Assembly: GCA_034435615.1 (NCBI GenBank)
Contig: DAOTWZ010000090.1
Location: 1-56,942 of the forward strand
Length of the DNA: 56,942 nt
DNA from: H17-190 sp034435615
GTDB lineage: Bacteria > Chloroflexota > Dehalococcoidia > SM23-28-2 > HRBIN24
Direction: 5' to 3'
Positions 6,855 to 15,204 of the stretch are shown here, one piece after another. The first letter of the stretch is position 1, and the number at the start of each line of letters is the position of its first letter. The translations under genes were made by a program, and so were the position numbers. The notes under the pieces are model-generated. The model was not told the DNA's origin. It saw nothing but the letters and a program-made list of their open reading frames with translations, and did no database searches.

Positions 6855-8644
6855 CGTCGCCTCTTCGCCGGCGTGCGGGCGGCGGGGTCGGACGGGTTCA
6901 GTTGGGACGGGTTGGAGAGGAAGAGGGCGGCCAGCACCGTGCGAAAGCGGTCCTCGTAGGCGCGCAGCACTTCGCGGGTCACCTGGTCGCACGGCTGGCT
7001 CCCCGGCCGGGCAGCGTCCACGACGCGAAGGCCATATCTCCCGGCCAGTCCCAGATAGAGCTGGCGCTGGGCGGCCAGGACGTCCCGAGGCAAAGGCTCC
7101 CTGGAGCGTGCCTGAGCGGTCTCGGCCGGGACGTCCAGAAGATAGGCCATGTCCGGCCGTGGAACCAAGCGGAGGAGCAGCTCCGGCGCCAGGGAGGCCC
7201 AGGAGGGGCCGGGCGGCAGACGGGACAGGAGCTCCACGGCGGCGTCGTAAGAGTAACGGTCGCTGACCACCACCTGCCCCAGCAGCCGCGGCAGCCAGGC
7301 CCTGACCAGGAGCGAGAGGAGGACGTCCAGGGCGTTGGCCCAGGCCCACAGGGTGTGGACGAGGGGCGGGCCCGGCGCCGGTCGCCAGTCTCCTTCCTCC
7401 CCCTGGTCAGCGGTGACCCCCCAGCGGCGCAGGAGGGAAGAGGCGAGGCGGTAGGGAGGGGAGCAGCCGCAGCGGGTCCAGACCAGCCTTCCCCGCAGCT
7501 CCGAGATGGCCAGGGCCGAGCCGAGGGCGCGGGCTACCGTGGTCTTGCCGGCGCCATCGAGGCCGCTCAGGGAAACGAGAAAGCCGGGCTGGGGACGGAG
7601 CCCGGACTTGAGTTTCGCTCCCCAGGCCAGCACCCGCGCCAGGTCCGCCAGCCGCTGACCAGGCGGTATCTCGCCATCGGCCAGGACCTTGCGGTAGTAG
7701 AGCAGCTTGCTCAGGGAGAAGGAGACGGGGAAGGGGAGGGTCAGGGGCCGCCGCGAGGCCCGACGCCAGTAAGCGCGCGCCCAGGGATAGCGTCGCAGGC
7801 CCTCCTCCCAGCGCTGCCTCTGCTCGGGCGGTGCCATAGTCGCGCCCAGGAGCTCCCGCTCCATGTGGCTGCAGACGAGGAGTCCCAACAAGAGGCCATC
7901 GTGCCAGCCACGGCGCCGCGCCTGGGACTCCAGGTAGCGCCAGTCCAGGGCGGGGCCGCTCCAGCAGGCGGATACCTTGTGCAGGTCGTACAGGGTGAAG
8001 CGCTTGTTCTCGTAGAGGGCATGGGCCACATTGACCAGGATGGCGTCCTCGGCGCTGGGGACGGTCACCTCCGGGTCGTCGGGCGCAGGGCGGGCCCGCC
8101 GCCACAGGCTGGCGCTGTCCAGGAACTCCACGTCCCAGCCCACCCAGGAGTGGACGTGAACGGCGAGGACGGAGCGTCCCCCCACGAACCTGCGGAAGAG
8201 GAACTTCTGGGGCTCGTCTATGTTGCGCAGCCAGACGTATCCCAGGTCCTCCAGGAGGGCCCTGGCCCGGCCGACGCTGGCCCTGGGCACCAGCAGGTCC
8301 AGGTTGTCGCTGGTGTAGGGGAAGGAGGGATAGGTGCCGGCCGACTTGAAGGCGATGCAGGGTATGCCCTCCCTGGCCCAGGCCTCCTTCACTCGCAGGT
8401 ATTCGGAGCGCTGGCCCTCCATCTCCCGGCGGTCACGCTCCAGAGCGCGCCGCCAGCTCTCGGAGCGCTCCTGGAGCGTGCGGGCCCCCTCCAGGGCCAG
8501 CAGGGGGAACTTGTTGGCCCGCAGCAGCGCTACCAGCACCTGGACCGCCCGCTCCTCCTCCTCGCCCCACTCGCCCACTGCCTCCCGGGCGATGCGATCC
8601 AGAAAGGCCGTCAGGACGCGGTCCAGGACGATATCGCCGCTCAC
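6851..8644 (-). CDS. Fusion: nucleotidyltransferase-like domain (NTP_transf_5-like) plus thymidylate-kinase-like P-loop kinase
   Basis: This 597-residue two-part protein starts at GTG 8644, overlapping the upstream stop as GTGA. Residues about 1-340 resemble the NTP_transf_5-type nucleotidyltransferases common in polysaccharide clusters: GIPCIAFKSAGTYPSFP, then TSDNLDLLVPR with an acidic D-x-D-like site, and DAILVNVAHALYENKRF. Residues about 350-590 form a thymidylate-kinase-like P-loop domain: Walker A GLDGAGKTT near residues 357-366, the DRYSYD motif and LLDVPAETAQAR followed by an R-x-R lid-like segment. It is not the housekeeping dTMP kinase: it is fused and embedded in a glycan operon. 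Phosphorylation or nucleotidylation of a sugar, lipid or nucleotide precursor is conceivable, but the substrate is unknown. Confidence 0.78.
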   Translation of the reverse strand: MSGDIVLDRVLTAFLDRIAREAVGEWGEEEERAVQVLVALLRANKFPLLALEGARTLQERSESWRRALERDRREMEGQRSEYLRVKEAWAREGIPCIAFKSAGTYPSFPYTSDNLDLLVPRASVGRARALLEDLGYVWLRNIDEPQKFLFRRFVGGRSVLAVHVHSWVGWDVEFLDSASLWRRARPAPDDPEVTVPSAEDAILVNVAHALYENKRFTLYDLHKVSACWSGPALDWRYLESQARRRGWHDGLLLGLLVCSHMERELLGATMAPPEQRQRWEEGLRRYPWARAYWRRASRRPLTLPFPVSFSLSKLLYYRKVLADGEIPPGQRLADLARVLAWGAKLKSGLRPQPGFLVSLSGLDGAGKTTVARALGSALAISELRGRLVWTRCGCSPPYRLASSLLRRWGVTADQGEEGDWRPAPGPPLVHTLWAWANALDVLLSLLVRAWLPRLLGQVVVSDRYSYDAAVELLSRLPPGPSWASLAPELLLRLVPRPDMAYLLDVPAETAQARSREPLPRDVLAAQRQLYLGLAGRYGLRVVDAARPGSQPCDQVTREVLRAYEDRFRTVLAALFLSNPSQLNPSDPAARTPAKRRR

Positions 8645-9693
8645 GGCCCTTCTACCTCCAGGGCCTGGGCCAGGAGGCGGCGGGCCACCTCCTCCCACGT
8701 GTAGGGGAGGACGAGGCGCCGCGTGCCCCCTGTCTCCAGCCGATGCGCCTCGTCCAGGAGACGGGGGAGCTCCCGCCAGTCGGTGACGTAGCGAAGGCCG
8801 TAGCCCTGCTGGAACATCAGGGGGAGACCGCCGTAGGGATAGGTGAGCACCGGCAGGTCGCAGGCCATGGCCTCCAGCACCGACAGGGGCACGTCTATGG
8901 CGTTGTCCGGCCTCTCAACGGGGAAGATGTAGCAGTCGCTGGCCTGGTAGAGCTCCTCGATGCAGGGCTGGTAGCCATCGATGACGATGGCACCCGTCTC
9001 CCGCACCAGGAAGTCGGCCAGAGCGTCGTCGCGGCCCATACTGGCGGCGGCCACCAGCACCGGCCGGGCCCACGGGACAGCCCACCGCAGGGCCTGCAGA
9101 TTGCGCCCCTCCTTCAGATGGCCCACATGGAGCAGCAGGAACTCGTCCCGAGGCAGGCCATGGCGATGGCGCAGCCGCTCCTTCTCATCCGGGGAGACGG
9201 GCCGGAAGCGCTGGACGTCCACGCCTGAGGGGAGGAAGCGGACGCTGCAGCCCAGGGACCACAGGGGTGCCATCGTCCAGGGGGCCTGGGCGAAGGCCAC
9301 GGTGGGGCGCAGCGCCCTGCCCAGGAGGCGAGAGAGGAGACCGAGACGCCTGGGCTGCAGGGCGATGAGGGCCACTCGCGACCCCGGGCAGAGGGCACGC
9401 AGCACTCTGGCCCGCCAGAGGCTGAAGACGGTGGCCGCCGCCGATGGGAGGTAGACCACCAGGTCGGGGGCGAGGGCCCGCAACCGCTGCGCCAGATGAC
9501 GGTCCAGAAATGACCTGGCCAAGAAGCGGGCCATGGCTCCCTTTCCTCCCCGGCCATGGCCCACGGGAAGGCCCCAGGCGGGGCCCAGACCGTGCAGGGC
9601 GTCCAGAAGAGAGCGAGCGAACTGCCGCACCCCCTCGTCGCCGGGGAGGCCTAGGGCCTCGGAGACCAGACAGACCCGCGGCGCTCTCTCCAT
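8641..9693 (-). CDS. Glycosyltransferase (GT4-like)
   Basis: This 350-residue protein has a divergent GT-B architecture. The N-terminal half is weakly conserved (PRVCLVSEALGLPGDEGVRQF). The C-terminal half is clear: SGVDVQRFRPVSPDEKERLR, LLLHVGHLKEGRNLQAL, a predicted nucleotide-sugar region ending in DNAIDVPLSVLEAMACDLP (EX7E-like) and LTYPYGGLP. The ATG at 9693 directly abuts the TAG of the upstream glycosyltransferase (stop 9694-9696), implying coupled translation. Function: sugar transfer to the lipid-linked repeat unit, by family and context. Confidence 0.85.
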   Translation of the reverse strand: MERAPRVCLVSEALGLPGDEGVRQFARSLLDALHGLGPAWGLPVGHGRGGKGAMARFLARSFLDRHLAQRLRALAPDLVVYLPSAAATVFSLWRARVLRALCPGSRVALIALQPRRLGLLSRLLGRALRPTVAFAQAPWTMAPLWSLGCSVRFLPSGVDVQRFRPVSPDEKERLRHRHGLPRDEFLLLHVGHLKEGRNLQALRWAVPWARPVLVAAASMGRDDALADFLVRETGAIVIDGYQPCIEELYQASDCYIFPVERPDNAIDVPLSVLEAMACDLPVLTYPYGGLPLMFQQGYGLRYVTDWRELPRLLDEAHRLETGGTRRLVLPYTWEEVARRLLAQALEVEGP

Positions 9694-10851
9694 CTATCGG
9701 CCGCCTCCCCTCCGCCACAGCTCCTGGTAGAGGGCATCGTAGGCCGCCACCATGGAGTCCAGGGAGAAGCGGCGCCGGTACAGCTCCTGGCCAGCATTAG
9801 CGCAGCGCTCCCGCAGCGCCGCGTCCCCCAGCAGGGTGAGGACCGCTCGCGCCAGTGCTGCCGGCTCGCCCGGGGGCACCAGCAGGCCCGGCTGGCCGTC
9901 CTGGAAGAGCTCCCGGTTCCCGCCCACGTCCGTGGCCACGATGGGGCGGCGCAGGGCCATGGCCTCCAGGAGAAAGTTGGAACAGCCCTCGTGGTCGCAG
10001 GAGGAGAGGACGGCCACGTCCATGGCGGCCAGGTAGGGGGCTACCCGCGGCCGCTGGCCCACGAATGCCACCCGCTCCCCCAGGCCGAGCTGCCGGGCCA
10101 GTGCCGGGAGCTGATGACGCAGGGGGCCATCGCCCACCACCAGGAAGCGGGCCTCCGGGACGGACTCGGCCACCAGGGCGGCCGCCCGGAGGAAGGTCGG
10201 ATAGTCTTTGGCGGGCTGGAGAGAGGCCACCATCCCCACCACGGGGGCGGCCTCGGCGGCGCCGATAGCCTCCCGCACCTGGCGGCGCTCCGCCGGCGCG
10301 AAGCAGAGGCGGGCGGGAGACACGCCGTTGTAGACCACCCTCACCTTCTCCGCCGGCACCCCGCGGGCGATGACGTACCGGCGGCCGGCCTCGCTGTTGG
10401 CCACCACCGCCTGGGCCCACCGGCAGAGGCGATCCTCCAGGAAGCGATAGACCTCGCTCCCCAGCCCCGGCCGGCGGCGCAGGCCGCAGCGCTCCGTCGC
10501 CACCCGGACGGGGACGCCGGCGAGGATGGCGGCCGACAGGGTGAAGAAAGAGGCGGGGGTCAGGAAGGGCTGGACCACCTGGGCCCGTCGCTCCCGTAAC
10601 AGGCGGACCAGCCGCCACAGGGGCGAAGGGTCGAGCTTATGTCGCCTCGCCACCGAGACCAGCTCCACGCCGGGCGTCTCCCGCAATTCCTCCTCCAGGG
10701 GCTGGCCGGGGTAGAGGGTGACCACGGTCACGGCATAGCGGGCCTTGTCCAGTCCCCGCGCCAGCTCCACCAGCTGCCGCTCGGCGCCGCCGATGCGCAG
10801 GTCGTTAATGGTGAAGACCACTCGCAGCCGCTCATCTCTCGCCAGCGGCAT
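9694..10851 (-). CDS. Glycosyltransferase family 4
   Basis: This 385-residue GT-B glycosyltransferase has a textbook N-terminus: RVVFTINDLRIGGAERQLVE, with the glycine-rich GGAE loop of GT4 enzymes. Further motifs are VVANSEAGRRYVIARG, VVYNGVSPARL, VGMVASLQPAKDYPTFLRA and HEGCSNFLLEAMALRRPIVA (EX7E), followed by TDVGGNREL. The ATG at 10851 puts its first 20 bases inside the end of the upstream polymerase gene; an internal start would remove the first strand of the Rossmann fold. Predicted cytoplasmic, adding one sugar to the repeat unit. Confidence 0.92.
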   Translation of the reverse strand: MPLARDERLRVVFTINDLRIGGAERQLVELARGLDKARYAVTVVTLYPGQPLEEELRETPGVELVSVARRHKLDPSPLWRLVRLLRERRAQVVQPFLTPASFFTLSAAILAGVPVRVATERCGLRRRPGLGSEVYRFLEDRLCRWAQAVVANSEAGRRYVIARGVPAEKVRVVYNGVSPARLCFAPAERRQVREAIGAAEAAPVVGMVASLQPAKDYPTFLRAAALVAESVPEARFLVVGDGPLRHQLPALARQLGLGERVAFVGQRPRVAPYLAAMDVAVLSSCDHEGCSNFLLEAMALRRPIVATDVGGNRELFQDGQPGLLVPPGEPAALARAVLTLLGDAALRERCANAGQELYRRRFSLDSMVAAYDALYQELWRRGGGR

Positions 10852-12280
10852 CCCGGGCCTCCTCTCGCCGCACCAGATCGCCCATCGCCACGGCTGCCCC
10901 CAGGAGCAGCCAGAAAGTCAGAGCGCTGTCGAAAAAGTTGTGAAAGGCGGAATTCACGACATAGGAGAGAAGGGCGCCCAGCAGCCCCAGCGCCGCGCCG
11001 GCCACGAGCCCGTCCCTGGCCCGCCGGTAGGCCCCGAACAGACGGTAGGCGGCCAGCCCCAGCAGCCCCACGTACAGGGCGACCGCCGGCAGGCCATAGG
11101 TGACCCAGACGTTCAGGTAGTCGTTGTGGGGGGTGTAGACACCCAGCACCGATTGCGAGGAGCGCTCTGCCTCTCTCCGCAGCAGCTCCTGGTCCACGGC
11201 GTTGGCATAGGACGGCGCCAGCTCCACGAACTGGCCCGGCCCCACCCCCAGATAGGGATGGTCCAGGGCCATCCAGAAGCTGGCCTGCCAGAGGATGGGC
11301 CGCGCCTCCACGCTGGCATCCTCGGTGACGGTGTAGCGGTTGCCCCGGACGTCGGTGACGTAGACCATGACGAGCGCCAGCAGCAGCGCCCCCAGCCATA
11401 CGTCCCGCCGGTAGGGGCCGCGATAGGCCAGGAGCACCAGCAGCCCCGCCGCAGCGGCCAGGGGCGAAGAACGGGTGTAAGAGAAATAGAGCCCCAGCAG
11501 GAGGGCGGCCCCCAGGAGGGCCAGCGCCCACCGCTGGCCCAGGCCGACGCGGACGGAGACGAAGACTCCTGTGAGGACGAAGAGCGCCAGCAGCATGTCG
11601 TCGCTCAGGTGGAGGGGGTTCTCGGCCAGGCCCAGGGCGCGTCCCCCCCACTCCAGGGCTGGCGATCCCCCGCCGGGCGAGAGAACCGTTGTCGGGTAGG
11701 GGGTGCCCAGGGTGCCGCTGTAGTGCTGGAGGATGCCGGCCAGGGCAGACAGGGCGGCCGTGGTCAGACCGGCCAGGAGGAGCTGCCGCAGGTCTTCTCT
11801 GTCCTGGACGGAGAGGGCGACGGCGGTCATGGCCATCAGCCCGTAGAGGAGGAAGCGGAGCGCCTTGAAGGCCTGCATCAGATCGGTGTTGAGATAAGCG
11901 CTGATGGCGCAGACCGCCACGAAGGCCGCCGCCAGCGGCAGGAGAAGGCCCGCCGGCAGGCTGTCCCGTCGCAGGAGGTGCACCAGCACCAGGGCGAAGG
12001 CCAGCGTCGTGACGATAAGGCGCAGGGAGATCGCTCCGCCAGCCACTGGCAGCATGTAGTTGCCCATGGTCAGCTCCAGGACGAGCACGGCCGCCGCTGC
12101 CCATACCGGCCGCTGCGTCCCCATCAGCAGGAGGACGGCCATGGCGACCACCAGCACCGCCTGCAATGCCTGCGTGCCGGGCGCCGTCAGCAGCAGCGCC
12201 ACCCCCACCAGGCCGATGAGGGGCCAGGGGAAGACCCCCCTCTGCCAGCGCGCCTCCTCCCGCTCCAGGACGGCCGTCAT
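10832..12280 (-). CDS. O-antigen polymerase/ligase-family membrane protein (Wzy/WaaL-like)
   Basis: This 482-residue polytopic inner-membrane protein has about 10-12 hydrophobic helices. Near residue 390 it has the loop motif TPHNDYLNVWVTYGLPAV, the conserved PHNxYL signature of the O-antigen ligase/polymerase family (Wzy_C). A long extracytoplasmic loop between residues about 310 and 400 precedes it. Function: polymerising undecaprenyl-linked repeat units or ligating glycan to an acceptor outside the membrane. The start ATG at 12280 gives a four-base overlap with the upstream acyltransferase stop, and upstream extension adds only low-complexity residues. Wzy rather than ligase is favoured because Wzz-like and flippase genes share the operon. 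Confidence 0.88.
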   Translation of the reverse strand: MTAVLEREEARWQRGVFPWPLIGLVGVALLLTAPGTQALQAVLVVAMAVLLLMGTQRPVWAAAAVLVLELTMGNYMLPVAGGAISLRLIVTTLAFALVLVHLLRRDSLPAGLLLPLAAAFVAVCAISAYLNTDLMQAFKALRFLLYGLMAMTAVALSVQDREDLRQLLLAGLTTAALSALAGILQHYSGTLGTPYPTTVLSPGGGSPALEWGGRALGLAENPLHLSDDMLLALFVLTGVFVSVRVGLGQRWALALLGAALLLGLYFSYTRSSPLAAAAGLLVLLAYRGPYRRDVWLGALLLALVMVYVTDVRGNRYTVTEDASVEARPILWQASFWMALDHPYLGVGPGQFVELAPSYANAVDQELLRREAERSSQSVLGVYTPHNDYLNVWVTYGLPAVALYVGLLGLAAYRLFGAYRRARDGLVAGAALGLLGALLSYVVNSAFHNFFDSALTFWLLLGAAVAMGDLVRREEARDAAGER

Positions 12281-12819
12281 TCTCTCCACTCCCCGTCCTC
12301 CGGCGGATAGGGCAGCGATGCCAGGAGCACCGCTCGCAGGCGGCGGCGGTCGCTGGTCACCTCTGGCGGGTAGTAGCGGCAGCGCTGGGCGCAACGCTCC
12401 ACATACTCCTCGTAGGAGCAGACGGGGCGGGCGGGGACGCCCGCTACCACCGTGTTGGGAGGCACGGACCGCGTCACCACCGCCCCCGCCGCCACCACCG
12501 CATTGGGGCCGATGCGGACATCAGGCAGGATGATGGCCCCCGTGCCGATGAAGCAGTTATCCTCGATGACGATGCGACCGAAGCGCTGCAGGCCCCGGTA
12601 CCGGGGCAGGTGGCGAAAGACCCAGGTGGCGCCATCGTGGGTGACGAAGGTGACATGGCTCGAGATGGTCACGTGGTCCCCCACCTCTATGAGATATGGC
12701 TCGCTACCGAAATCGGGCTTGCCGATGACCCGCACATCGCGCCCCAGGCGCAACCCCTGGGAGACGTAATGGCGGAGCAGTAGCCGGTTCCTCAGGTCGG
12801 AGAGCCACCCCAGGAGCAT
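12277..12819 (-). CDS. Left-handed beta-helix (hexapeptide-repeat) O-acyltransferase
   Basis: This 180-residue acyltransferase has hexapeptide repeats: IEVGDHVTISSHVTFVTHD, then RIVIEDNCFIGTGAIILP and DVRIGPNAVVAAGAVVTRSV. The family end motif PPNTVVAGVPARPV follows. It resembles WcaF/Maa-type acetyltransferases that use acetyl-CoA to modify sugars on the cytoplasmic side. A short Cys-containing tail (SYEEYVERCAQRC) follows the beta-helix. The start ATG at 12819 shares one base with the upstream TGA (TGATG), and a longer frame upstream is low complexity. It could N-acetylate the amino sugar made by the DegT aminotransferase or O-acetylate the polymer; similarity is closer to O-acetyltransferases. 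Confidence 0.9.
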   Translation of the reverse strand: MLLGWLSDLRNRLLLRHYVSQGLRLGRDVRVIGKPDFGSEPYLIEVGDHVTISSHVTFVTHDGATWVFRHLPRYRGLQRFGRIVIEDNCFIGTGAIILPDVRIGPNAVVAAGAVVTRSVPPNTVVAGVPARPVCSYEEYVERCAQRCRYYPPEVTSDRRRLRAVLLASLPYPPEDGEWRE

Positions 12820-13826
12820 CAGGTGCCACCTCCCGCCGTCCGCAGCCCCTTCCCGGCCCGAGGAGAGCGAGGGAAGCGCCGCTGGAGACGCTTCAGCCGT
12901 CTGGCCGCCTCCGTCAGCGGCCCCGGGGCGAGGGAGCGGAGGCCCAAAGCAACGCATCCCCACGTCTCCCCCTCCAGCAGAAGGGCCGGTCGCTGCCCCA
13001 CTGCCCGCCAGAAGTAGCGCAGGAAGTCCCGGCGCTGGCCCAGCCGCGCCGCCAGGGCCGCCAGCACCCGGTCCAGGTAGGCATAGGCCATCCCCTCCAG
13101 GGAGCGGTCGGCCTGCCCCTCGCCGAAGAGGGCGGCCAGCGTATACAGGTGGGAGTCCTCTACCTCCTCCACGGTGTAGCGAGCGGTGACGCTGCCAGGG
13201 TGCACCCGGTAGTAGGCCAGCGGACGCGGCAGATAGTAGAGGTCATAGCGACTGGCTATTCGCAGCCACATGTCCCAGTCCTCGCCTGGATAGGAGCGTT
13301 CCTGGAACGGGCCCACCTCGTCCACGGCCCGCCGTCGCACCATGACGGTGGGCGCGGGCACGCGGCAGCCCCGCAGCAACCAGCGGAACGCCCTGTCGGA
13401 GGGCACCAGACCGCCCCGCAGACGCGGGGCCCGCAGCCCCACCGAGCGCCCCTCCTCGTCCACCACGATGGCCTGTCCCATCACGAGGCCCACCGTGGGA
13501 TGGTCGTCCAGCACCCGCGCCTCCTCAGCCAGCGACCCCGGCAGCCGGAGGTCATCAGCAGCCAGGAACACCAGGTATTCTCCCGTGACGTGCTGCACGC
13601 CTGTGTTGAGGGCGGCGCAGAGCCCTCGATGATCGATACGCGCATAGTCCACGCGTCCACGGTACGGCGCCATGGCGCCGGCGATGTCGTCGGTGGAGCC
13701 GTCGTCCACCACCAGCACCTCCAGCGCCACCCCCTCCTGGGCCAGAAGGCTATCCAGGCACTGGGGCAGATAGAAGGCCATATTGTAAACAGGGACGATG
13801 ACCGATATCCGCGCCAATCCCCCCAC
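12819..13826 (-). CDS. Glycosyltransferase family 2 (GT-A fold)
   Basis: This 335-residue GT-A glycosyltransferase opens with ISVIVPVYNMAFYLPQCLDS, followed by EVLVVDDGSTDD (nucleotide binding). The metal-binding region LVFLAADDLRLPGS has an A-D-D in place of the common D-x-D. YPGEDWDMWLRIASRYDLYYLP carries the ED-type catalytic base motif. It starts at GTG 13826, one base after the flippase stop codon. It adds a sugar to the lipid-linked intermediate. The C-terminal 100 residues are basic and helical, which may aid membrane association (inference). Confidence 0.92.
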   Translation of the reverse strand: MGGLARISVIVPVYNMAFYLPQCLDSLLAQEGVALEVLVVDDGSTDDIAGAMAPYRGRVDYARIDHRGLCAALNTGVQHVTGEYLVFLAADDLRLPGSLAEEARVLDDHPTVGLVMGQAIVVDEEGRSVGLRAPRLRGGLVPSDRAFRWLLRGCRVPAPTVMVRRRAVDEVGPFQERSYPGEDWDMWLRIASRYDLYYLPRPLAYYRVHPGSVTARYTVEEVEDSHLYTLAALFGEGQADRSLEGMAYAYLDRVLAALAARLGQRRDFLRYFWRAVGQRPALLLEGETWGCVALGLRSLAPGPLTEAARRLKRLQRRFPRSPRAGKGLRTAGGGT

Positions 13827-13827
13827 C

Positions 13828-15204
13828 TCACTCTCCAGGCGACCGCAGCGAGATATCGCTCATCCTGGCCTGCCTGGCGGAGAGGTGACGCGCTCGCGCC
13901 TCCCGCAGCAGATCGCGAAAGGCCAGGACGTCCTCTCCCCGGGGCAGGAGAGGCCGCCACCATGGGACAGCAGCCGTCCGGGCGAACATGAACAGCACCA
14001 TGGCGGCGGTGGCGGCATAGGCCACGTCCGAGGCTATGGCTGCCCCCTCTATGCCCATCCTGGGGACCAGCAGGAGGTTCAGAGCGACGGTCAAAGGCAG
14101 CGAGACGACGCCGCTGTAGATGTTCACCTCCGGGCGGCCCAGCGCCCAGAGGGAGCTGCTGAGCACCTTGCTCACCGTATAGAGAAGGCCGGACGGCAGC
14201 AGCAGATAGAAGGCCGCCAGGCTGGCCCGGAACTCGCTGCCGTAGAGCAGAGGGATGAGCTGGTGTCCCGTCAGGGCCAGAAACGCCGTCACCAGAGCGG
14301 TGACCATCAGGCTGCGACGGCAGACGCCAGCGGCCAGTCCGGCCGTCGTCTCTGGCGAAAGAGAGGAGGCCTTGGGATAGAGGACGGTGCCCACCGCCAG
14401 CGGTATCCACCAGGTGAACTCGGCGGTGTTGAAGGCCACCGTGTAGTAGCCCACCGCCGCCGCCCCCACGAAGCTACCGACGATGAAGACGTCCAGGCGA
14501 TGGTTCATGGCCAGGAGCAGCCAGCCAGCGAAGCCACGCCCGCCGAAGACGACCTGGCCCCTCAGGGCCTCTCCGTGCAAGGCCGGGCGGGTCGGCAGGC
14601 CCAGGAGAAGGAGAGCGACAGCCCCCGCCACCGTCAGGGCCCCCAGCCAGACCCCCAGGGTGACCGCCACCGTCAGGCCCAGGGCGAAGGCGAGGGCGAT
14701 AGCCAGCAACCGCACCAGCGGCTCCGTCAACTGGATGCAGACGTAGCGCACCGTCCGCCCCTGGCCCAGGACGAGCGTCCGCGACCCCTGCACGAAGAGG
14801 ATGACCACAGCGCCCGCTAGCGCTACCGCCAGTTGCCAGGGCGCCAGCCCGGCGAAGCTGCGGCCAGTGAGGAGTATCGCCGCGGCGGCTGCCGCCAGCA
14901 CCAGGGCAGCGGCCAGCGACCAGGTGACGTAGTTGCCCCACAGCACCCTCAGCGGATAGCGACCGCGCCCGGAGAAATAGACCGCCGCCTCGGCCAGGCC
15001 GGGCTCCAGGAAGGAAGAGGTCATGAGCCCCGTCTGGTTGACCAGGCTATAGATGCCGCGTCCCTCGGGGCCCAGCCCCCGGGCGATGAGGACGCCGGCC
15101 ACGCCCACCGCCAGATACTCCAGCATCCGCGCCCCGAACAGCAAGGCGGAGCCGGAGAGCAGGGAGATGGAAGCGGCGCTGGCCTCCCGCTTCGTCCTAG
15201 TCAT
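13828..15204 (-). CDS. Polysaccharide repeat-unit flippase (Wzx-like, MATE/MOP superfamily)
   Basis: This 458-residue membrane protein has about 12-14 predicted helices. The N-terminus contains ARMLEYLAVGVAGVLIARGL followed by GPEGRGIYSLVNQTG, the typical first helix and G-x-G-Y loop of polysaccharide transporters. AFNTAEFTWWIPLAVGTVLYP is in the middle of the protein. Wzx-like flippases move undecaprenyl-pyrophosphate-linked repeat units to the outer face of the inner membrane. The start ATG (15204) overlaps the epimerase end by eight bases. Together with the Wzy-like and Wzz-like genes it defines a Wzx/Wzy-dependent pathway. Confidence 0.88.
   Translation of the reverse strand: MTRTKREASAASISLLSGSALLFGARMLEYLAVGVAGVLIARGLGPEGRGIYSLVNQTGLMTSSFLEPGLAEAAVYFSGRGRYPLRVLWGNYVTWSLAAALVLAAAAAAILLTGRSFAGLAPWQLAVALAGAVVILFVQGSRTLVLGQGRTVRYVCIQLTEPLVRLLAIALAFALGLTVAVTLGVWLGALTVAGAVALLLLGLPTRPALHGEALRGQVVFGGRGFAGWLLLAMNHRLDVFIVGSFVGAAAVGYYTVAFNTAEFTWWIPLAVGTVLYPKASSLSPETTAGLAAGVCRRSLMVTALVTAFLALTGHQLIPLLYGSEFRASLAAFYLLLPSGLLYTVSKVLSSSLWALGRPEVNIYSGVVSLPLTVALNLLLVPRMGIEGAAIASDVAYAATAAMVLFMFARTAAVPWWRPLLPRGEDVLAFRDLLREARARHLSARQARMSDISLRSPGE

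Noticed and set aside
8626..8698. Upstream extension of the fusion protein start
   Set aside because: The added residues are Gly/Pro low complexity and would overlap the preceding gene by over 50 bases; GTG 8644 gives the usual GTGA overlap.
6902..8704. 600-codon plus-strand frame opposite the nucleotidyltransferase/kinase fusion
   Set aside because: Shadow frame; Gln/Gly/His-rich without recognisable domains, while the minus strand carries P-loop and other motifs.
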